From Alphaproteobacteria bacterium (GTDB taxonomy: Bacteria > Pseudomonadota > Alphaproteobacteria > CAISOG01): a stretch of 6,193 bases of DNA. How positions within the stretch are numbered: the first letter of the stretch is position 1; each line of letters starts with the position of its first letter. Shown piece after piece: positions 1-3,896 of this stretch. Where the stretch lies: assembly GCA_018883285.1 (NCBI GenBank), contig VEQJ01000074.1, positions 1 through 6,193 on the forward strand, in the 5' to 3' direction. A program made the position numbers and the translations under genes. The notes below the pieces were generated by a model. The model had not been told where the DNA came from. It saw nothing but the letters and a program-made list of their open reading frames with translations, and searched no databases.

Positions 1-1278
1 GAGGGTGAGCAGCTGGTTGGCCAGGGCGGCGCCTGGGGGATAGCCCGCCGCCAGCAGGTCATCGCCGTTGGTGGCAAAGCGCGCATCGCCCAGCCGTCGC
101 ATCACGTCAAGGGCTTGCTGGCGCGCATCGGCCAGTGACGGGGGGGTGTCGGCATCCTGCCCACCTTGGTTTTCCCCCTCCCGCTGGCCAGCCGCCCCAG
201 TTGCTTCCCAAGCCGATCCCGTCGCCCCCGCCACTCCCGTCGCACGGGTCGCCTTCCACCAGGCCAACGATTCCTGCCCCGCGGGCAGGCCGTTCAGATA
301 GATCCAGTCCAACCAGTCCAGGCGATCCTGGCTATGCCAACAGCGCCATCCCGCCTGCCACAACTGCCATTGTCGCCGCTGTTGATTGCTAAGGCGCAGT
401 CGCCCCGCCAGGCTTTTAAGCGTTGCGGGCGTCACCGCGCCGCCGATGAGAACCGCCAGTTGCAGCAGGGCTGGCGGCACCTGTGGATCAGCCCTCAACA
501 ACGCCTGCAAGCTGGCAAGGTCGGGGGTGGCTATCACGGCGGGCAGCCACAGTTGGGGCAGGATGGCATGCTTCGCCATCACCCGCATCATCGCCAGCCC
601 ATCCTGGCCAAGGGTCAGCAGGCGCGACAGCTCCGCCCACACCCGTTCCCCCGACAGCTGGGGCAGTTGCGGTGACAGCGTAATCGCCGCCGTCAGGCCG
701 TCCGCATCCAATTCGGCCGCATAGCTGGCACTGAAGCGGAAAAAGCGCAGCAGGCGCAGCACGTCTTCTTGAATCCGTTGGTGCGGATTGCCGATAAAGC
801 GCACCCGCCGCGCCGCCAAATCCGCCAGCCCCTGATGATAGTCAAACAGTTGGCCAGTCGGCGACAGATACAGGGCGTTGATGGTAAAATCGCGCCGCGC
901 CGCATCCGCCCGCCAATCGGTGCCAAAGCGCACAACGGCATGGCGGCCATCGGTGGCCACATCCTGGCGCAGGGTGGTAATTTCAATGGCGGTGTCATCC
1001 AACAGGGCGGTGATGGTGCCATGATCAATGCCGGTTGGCAGGGTTTTGATGCCAGCCTGATTCAGGGCGGCCACCGCCTGTAGCGGGGTCAGGGTGGTGG
1101 CCAAATCGACATCGCGCACCGCCAACCCCAACAAATGGTCGCGCACCGCGCCGCCAACCACCCGCACTGCATCGGCATCCTGCTGCGTCAATGCCGCCAT
1201 CACCCGCTGCAACGGCGCGGCCAGCATCCAATCGGGTAGGGGGTGTAGAACCGTTGGCGTTGAAGATGGGGGGAGCAT
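1..1278 (-). CDS. cca: CCA tRNA nucleotidyltransferase (class II, polyA polymerase family), C-terminus cut by window edge
   Basis: Adds or repairs the 3'-terminal CCA of tRNAs in the cytoplasm, using CTP and ATP without a nucleic-acid template. The frame is open from 1278 to the left edge (426 residues). The nucleotidyltransferase head shows GGAVRD at residues 42-47, the metal-binding pair D56/D58 (DVD), RRDFTINAL at 128-136, and the IGNP...RIQEDVLRLLRFFRF block at 162-182, followed by SGERVWAEL at 209-217. The end visible here (DDLLAAGYPPGAAL, about 406-419) matches the C-terminal RNA-binding tail of alphaproteobacterial members, so only a few dozen residues should be missing. No HD domain is seen, as is usual for this subgroup. 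Residues 343-380 form an Ala/Gly/Thr-rich insert with three ATG tripeptides, which looks like low-complexity expansion. The start is ATG at 1278; an in-frame GTG at 1290 with AGGA six bases upstream is a serious alternative, adding four residues. Family assignment is very secure. Confidence 0.95.
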   Translation of the reverse strand, partial: MLPPSSTPTVLHPLPDWMLAAPLQRVMAALTQQDADAVRVVGGAVRDHLLGLAVRDVDLATTLTPLQAVAALNQAGIKTLPTGIDHGTITALLDDTAIEITTLRQDVATDGRHAVVRFGTDWRADAARRDFTINALYLSPTGQLFDYHQGLADLAARRVRFIGNPHQRIQEDVLRLLRFFRFSASYAAELDADGLTAAITLSPQLPQLSGERVWAELSRLLTLGQDGLAMMRVMAKHAILPQLWLPAVIATPDLASLQALLRADPQVPPALLQLAVLIGGAVTPATLKSLAGRLRLSNQQRRQWQLWQAGWRCWHSQDRLDWLDWIYLNGLPAGQESLAWWKATRATGVAGATGSAWEATGAAGQREGENQGGQDADTPPSLADARQQALDVMRRLGDARFATNGDDLLAAGYPPGAALANQLLTL

Positions 1279-1296
1279 AGCGGGCGGCACAACCAA

Positions 1297-1300
1297 TCCT
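1297..1300 (-). promoter_or_regulatory. Putative ribosome binding site (AGGA) for a GTG start of cca
   Basis: On the minus strand AGGA lies six bases before an in-frame GTG (1290-1288) and shares bases with the TAG stop of the upstream DUF6111 gene. This favours GTG 1290 over ATG 1278 as the cca start, since the ATG has no Shine-Dalgarno at normal distance. Such a stop/RBS overlap would couple cca translation to the small gene. It is a short motif, so support is moderate. Confidence 0.4.
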
Positions 1301-1553
1301 AATCCATACGCCCTGGCACAATGCGCCCATTTTCCATGGTGGCGGGGTGATAATGGCTGCCCCGTGGTTGCCCATCCAGCACAATAAAGCTTACCAGCCC
1401 AATGCCCAACAGCACGATGCAGGTGATCATCAGCCAGAACCAACGGCGCGCATGCGGATGACCAGCCTTAACCAGCTTTATCCAATGGAAATACATTAGA
1501 ATGGGCAGGCCAATCAGGGCAATGCGCAGCAGAATTATCCAAAAACGGCTCAT
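1299..1553 (-). CDS. DUF6111 family small membrane protein
   Basis: An 84-residue protein of unknown function, predicted in the inner membrane. Two hydrophobic segments are visible, about residues 5-23 (WIILLRIALIGLPILMYF) and 39-59 (FWLMITCIVLLGIGLVSFIV), separated by a short basic loop (KAGHPHARR). They are followed by a soluble tail with YHPATMENGRIVPG at 68-81, which resembles the conserved Y-x-P-A-x-x-E/D-G-R-x-V-P-G end of DUF6111 proteins. The length is normal for that family. ATG at 1553 is chosen; an in-frame TTG at 1574 would add seven residues but gives no better family fit. The stop lies 20 bases before the cca ATG (or 8 before the alternative GTG), so the two are probably one transcription unit. 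DUF6111 next to cca and divergent from moxR is a recurrent alphaproteobacterial arrangement. The molecular role is unknown. Confidence 0.85.
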   Translation of the reverse strand: MSRFWIILLRIALIGLPILMYFHWIKLVKAGHPHARRWFWLMITCIVLLGIGLVSFIVLDGQPRGSHYHPATMENGRIVPGRMD

Positions 1554-1683
1554 GAATGATTTATCCCAAAACAAAGCCCTTGGCCAAGGGCGAAGATTCC
1601 TTTAGCGTGAATTGATAGCTTTATCCCATCTTGCGCCCATTCGCACCATCCCATTAGCATAGCCAACCCAACAGCCAATTGCC
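1554..1683. promoter_or_regulatory. Divergent intergenic region between the DUF6111 gene and moxR
   Basis: This 130-bp gap is the only non-coding stretch of note in the window and separates genes transcribed in opposite directions, so it should hold both promoters. It is visibly more AT-rich than its flanks. It contains a perfect 16-bp palindrome (1576-1591) and two copies of TTTATCCCA (1560-1568 and 1620-1628; the first copy touches the last bases before the DUF6111 start). No good match to paired -35/-10 boxes is seen on either strand. No tRNA or small-RNA-like fold was recognised. Confidence 0.6.
1576..1591. promoter_or_regulatory. Perfect 16-bp palindrome, candidate operator
   Basis: GCCCTTGGCCAAGGGC reads identically on both strands and sits about 23 bp upstream of the DUF6111 start and 92 bp upstream of moxR. 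With no spacer between arms it is more like a dimeric DNA-binding-protein site than a strong RNA hairpin (six base pairs closed by a GGCC loop). The core TGGCCA is very common in this window, which lowers its significance. The regulator, if any, is unknown. Confidence 0.35.
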
Positions 1684-2712
1684 ATGACCGTGATCACCAC
1701 CAACCATCTGTTAAAAGCGACCGCCGCCGATGCCCCACCCGCCAGTGTGGTGGCGGAGCAGTTGGACAAAATTGCCGCCGCTCTGAACGCCGCCGAAAAA
1801 CAGATTAACCAGGTCATTTTGGGGCAGGAGGCCGCGGTTGAAATGCTGCTGCTGACCATCATGGCGGGTGGGCATGCGCTGTTGGTGGGGGCGCCGGGCG
1901 TTGCCAAGACCAGCATGGCGCACAATCTGGCCACCGCCTTTGGCCTGCAATTCAAACGGGTGCAATTTACCCCTGACCTGATGCCATCCGATATTTTGGG
2001 CAGTGAGGTGTTGGATCAGGCCGCCGATGGCCGCCGTAGCTTTCGCTTTCTCCAGGGGCCCGTATTCTGTCAGCTGTTGTTGGCGGATGAGGTTAATCGT
2101 GCCAGCCCGCGCACCCAATCCGCCCTGTTGCAGGCGATGCAGGAGGGGGTGGTGACCGTGGCGGGCGTCGATTACCCTTTGCCCCGCCCGTTTCATGTGC
2201 TGGCCACCCAAAACCCGCTGGAGATGGAGGGGACGTACCCCCTGCCTGAGGCGCAATTGGATCGCTTTTTGGTGGAGATTCCTATCGGCTATCCCGATGC
2301 AGCGGCGGAACTGGGGCTGCTGCAACAAACCGCCTTTGGCCAGGCCGAATTCCACAGCTCAACCGTTAGTGCCGAACAACTGCAACAGCTGCCCCGCCTG
2401 CTGCGCTTTTTGCCTGTCAGCGAGGCTTTGTTGGAAGAAATTGTCGCGCTGGTGCGCAACGCCCGGCCAGAAAGCAGCAGGTTGGACATGGTCAAACGCT
2501 CAGTCCGTTGGGGGCCAGGCCCACGGGCAAGCCAGGCCTTGTTGCTGTTGGCGCGTGCCCGTGCGGTGCTGGATGGTCGCCTGACCCCCGCGCGTGAGGA
2601 TGTGTTGGCGGTTGCCCCCTATGTGTTGCGTCACCGTATCGCCCTGCATTACGCGGCGCATGCTGAGGGGATTACGGTTGCCGATGTGGTGGCCCAGTTG
2701 TGTTCTGGATAG
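1684..2712 (+). CDS. MoxR-family AAA+ ATPase
   Basis: A 342-residue AAA+ ATPase expected to act in the cytoplasm as a chaperone-like remodelling enzyme that works with vWA-domain partners. Visible motifs are Walker A GAPGVAKT at 69-76 (K75, T76), the MoxR-typical stretch QFTPDLMPSDILGSEV at 94-109, Walker B LLLADE at 131-136 (D135, E136) followed by VNRASPRTQSALLQAMQE, sensor 1 ATQNP at 174-178 (N177), the PEAQLDRF block at 188-195 with candidate arginine finger R194, and the sensor 2 region WGPGPRASQAL at 276-286. Length is normal, with a lid domain at about 230-340. ATG 1684 is the first start after an in-frame stop at 1660-1662. No Shine-Dalgarno is visible before it, which is unusual here. 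Its stop overlaps candidate GTG starts of the DUF58 gene, so the two are likely coupled. The A in Walker A where many ATPases have G (GVAKT) is normal for MoxR. The substrate is unknown. Confidence 0.96.
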   Translation: MTVITTNHLLKATAADAPPASVVAEQLDKIAAALNAAEKQINQVILGQEAAVEMLLLTIMAGGHALLVGAPGVAKTSMAHNLATAFGLQFKRVQFTPDLMPSDILGSEVLDQAADGRRSFRFLQGPVFCQLLLADEVNRASPRTQSALLQAMQEGVVTVAGVDYPLPRPFHVLATQNPLEMEGTYPLPEAQLDRFLVEIPIGYPDAAAELGLLQQTAFGQAEFHSSTVSAEQLQQLPRLLRFLPVSEALLEEIVALVRNARPESSRLDMVKRSVRWGPGPRASQALLLLARARAVLDGRLTPAREDVLAVAPYVLRHRIALHYAAHAEGITVADVVAQLCSG

Positions 2713-3896
2713 TGTTTGGAAAGCGTTTCGCCATTCGGCCAGATGGGTCAGCGGGTCGGTGGCTATCACGCCTGCGCCTGCCTAATCCCCAAATCCGCAA
2801 GCTGGCCAAATCTGTTGCATCCCAAATCGTGGCCTATAAAGCCAAGGCGCGTCAAAGTCTGGTGAGGCAGGGGGTAGCCTGGGGCATCAACAAGCCAGCC
2901 AACAATCCTGCCAACGATACCTATGCAGGCATGCAACCGATGATCGCCGCCGGGCGCTTGGCGGCGGGCTATCCCGCCCTGTTGCTGGCCGCGGAGCAGT
3001 TGGCGCGGCAAATTCACCTTAGCCAGGGGGGATTGCATGGACGGCGCCGCCAGGGGACTGGGCAAAGTTTTTGGCAATTTCGCCCTTATATTGATGGCGA
3101 TGATGCGCGGCGCATTGATTGGCGCCAATCGGCCAAATCCAACCGCGCCTTTATCCGTGAGACCGAATGGGAAAGCAGCGAAACCGTGATGTTTTGGTGC
3201 CAGGATGATGCGGCGATGGCCTTTCAGTCCCATGATGCCCCGCGCAGCAAGCGGGAAACGGGGCTGATCCTTACCCTGGCCTTGGCCATGCTGCTGGCTA
3301 AGGGGGAGGAGCGTTTTGGCTGGCTGGCGCGCCCCAACCAGCTGGGCGTTGGTAACACGGGGTTGCAACAGCTGTGGCAAGAATTGCAGCAGGAATTGCA
3401 GCAGGAGGCGCGGGCAGAGTCCGCGCATAAGGATGTGGCTTCCCCGTCCCCATCGCTGTCCTCGTCCCCGCCCCAAGGGTTATCCCTGGGTGCCAGCCTG
3501 CATCAAATGCCAACCCTGCCCAACCGCATGGTTGGATCCACCCTGGTGCTGGTGGGGGATTTTATGGATCCGCCCGAAACGTGGCAGGGGGTGTTGGCGG
3601 ATTGGCAGGCGCGCCGTTGCAACGGCCTGCTGATACGGCTGGTTGACCCGATTGAGCGCCGCTTTCCCTTTGAGGAGGCCAGCCAATTTGTGGCGCCCAA
3701 TCAATCGGTTGAGGTGGTGTTAAGCCAGCCCGCGGCGGTGCGTTCCGCCTATCTGATAGCCTTGGCCAATCACAATCAAGCGATGAACAGCTTGGCGCAG
3801 CAATATGGCTTTCGGTGGGTGGAGGTGGATACGGCCGCCCCCCTATCCGCCAGCCTAAGCACCCTGTTGCGCGAATTGCAAACGGTGGGGGACTGA
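2712..3896 (+). CDS. DUF58 domain-containing (vWA-like) protein
   Basis: Partner-type protein of MoxR ATPases; its biochemical role is not known. From GTG 2712 it has 394 residues (numbering below counts from a GTG at 2700, four residues earlier). The DUF58 signature is clear at 114-166: GRRRQGTGQSFWQFRPY, then DGDDARRIDWRQSAKS and FIRETEWESS. A vWA-like fold follows, but where family members often have a DxSxS metal site this protein reads CQDDAAMAF (167-175), so metal binding may be lost. Residues 222-278 form a Gln-rich then Ser/Pro-rich insert (ELQQELQQ; SPSPSLSSSPP). Strand TLVLVGDFMDP (281-291) resumes the fold. The start is uncertain: GTG 2700, GTG 2712 (TAGTG overlap with the moxR stop) or ATG 2931, the last giving 321 residues, closer to the usual family length of about 300. 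The frame stays open from 2700, so I favour the overlapping start. Its stop overlaps the next gene's ATG. Confidence 0.93.
   Translation: MFGKRFAIRPDGSAGRWLSRLRLPNPQIRKLAKSVASQIVAYKAKARQSLVRQGVAWGINKPANNPANDTYAGMQPMIAAGRLAAGYPALLLAAEQLARQIHLSQGGLHGRRRQGTGQSFWQFRPYIDGDDARRIDWRQSAKSNRAFIRETEWESSETVMFWCQDDAAMAFQSHDAPRSKRETGLILTLALAMLLAKGEERFGWLARPNQLGVGNTGLQQLWQELQQELQQEARAESAHKDVASPSPSLSSSPPQGLSLGASLHQMPTLPNRMVGSTLVLVGDFMDPPETWQGVLADWQARRCNGLLIRLVDPIERRFPFEEASQFVAPNQSVEVVLSQPAAVRSAYLIALANHNQAMNSLAQQYGFRWVEVDTAAPLSASLSTLLRELQTVGD
3381..3404 (+). repeat. Two perfect 12-bp tandem copies inside the DUF58 gene
   Basis: GAATTGCAGCAG occurs twice back to back and encodes ELQQELQQ, within a longer Gln/Glu helix-like stretch (LQQLWQELQQELQQEARAE). 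It is in frame and probably arose by slippage; it may form a short coiled coil. Confidence 0.75.
3886..3892 (+). promoter_or_regulatory. Ribosome binding site (GGGGGA-like) of the DUF4159 gene
   Basis: A purine run GTGGGGGA lies just before the TGATG junction, three bases from the ATG at 3896. It supports that ATG as the start of the large membrane protein and re-initiation after the DUF58 stop. The spacing is slightly short, so the site is plausible rather than certain. Confidence 0.5.

Noticed and set aside
304..320. CCAGTCC repeated nine bases apart in cca
   Set aside because: Encodes LDWLDW in the sense frame; too short to treat as a separate repeat element.
166..675. Plus-strand open frame of 169 codons
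   Set aside because: Antisense to the CCA enzyme, whose minus frame carries all the expected motifs; the translation is Pro/Arg/Gln-rich and resembles nothing.
1025..1384. Minus-strand open frame of 119 codons spanning the cca/DUF6111 junction
   Set aside because: Out of frame with both real genes and covers their conserved ends; Gly/Arg-rich shadow translation.
1631..1660. TTGCGC ... TAGCAT as a promoter for moxR
   Set aside because: Only three of six and four of six matches with an 18-bp spacer; not distinguishable from chance.
1711..2355. Minus-strand open frame of 214 codons inside moxR
   Set aside because: Mirror of the MoxR coding frame, with His/Gln-rich composition typical of antisense frames in GC-rich genes.
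2766..3476. Minus-strand open frame of 236 codons inside the DUF58 gene
   Set aside because: Antisense shadow; the sense frame has the DUF58 signature throughout.
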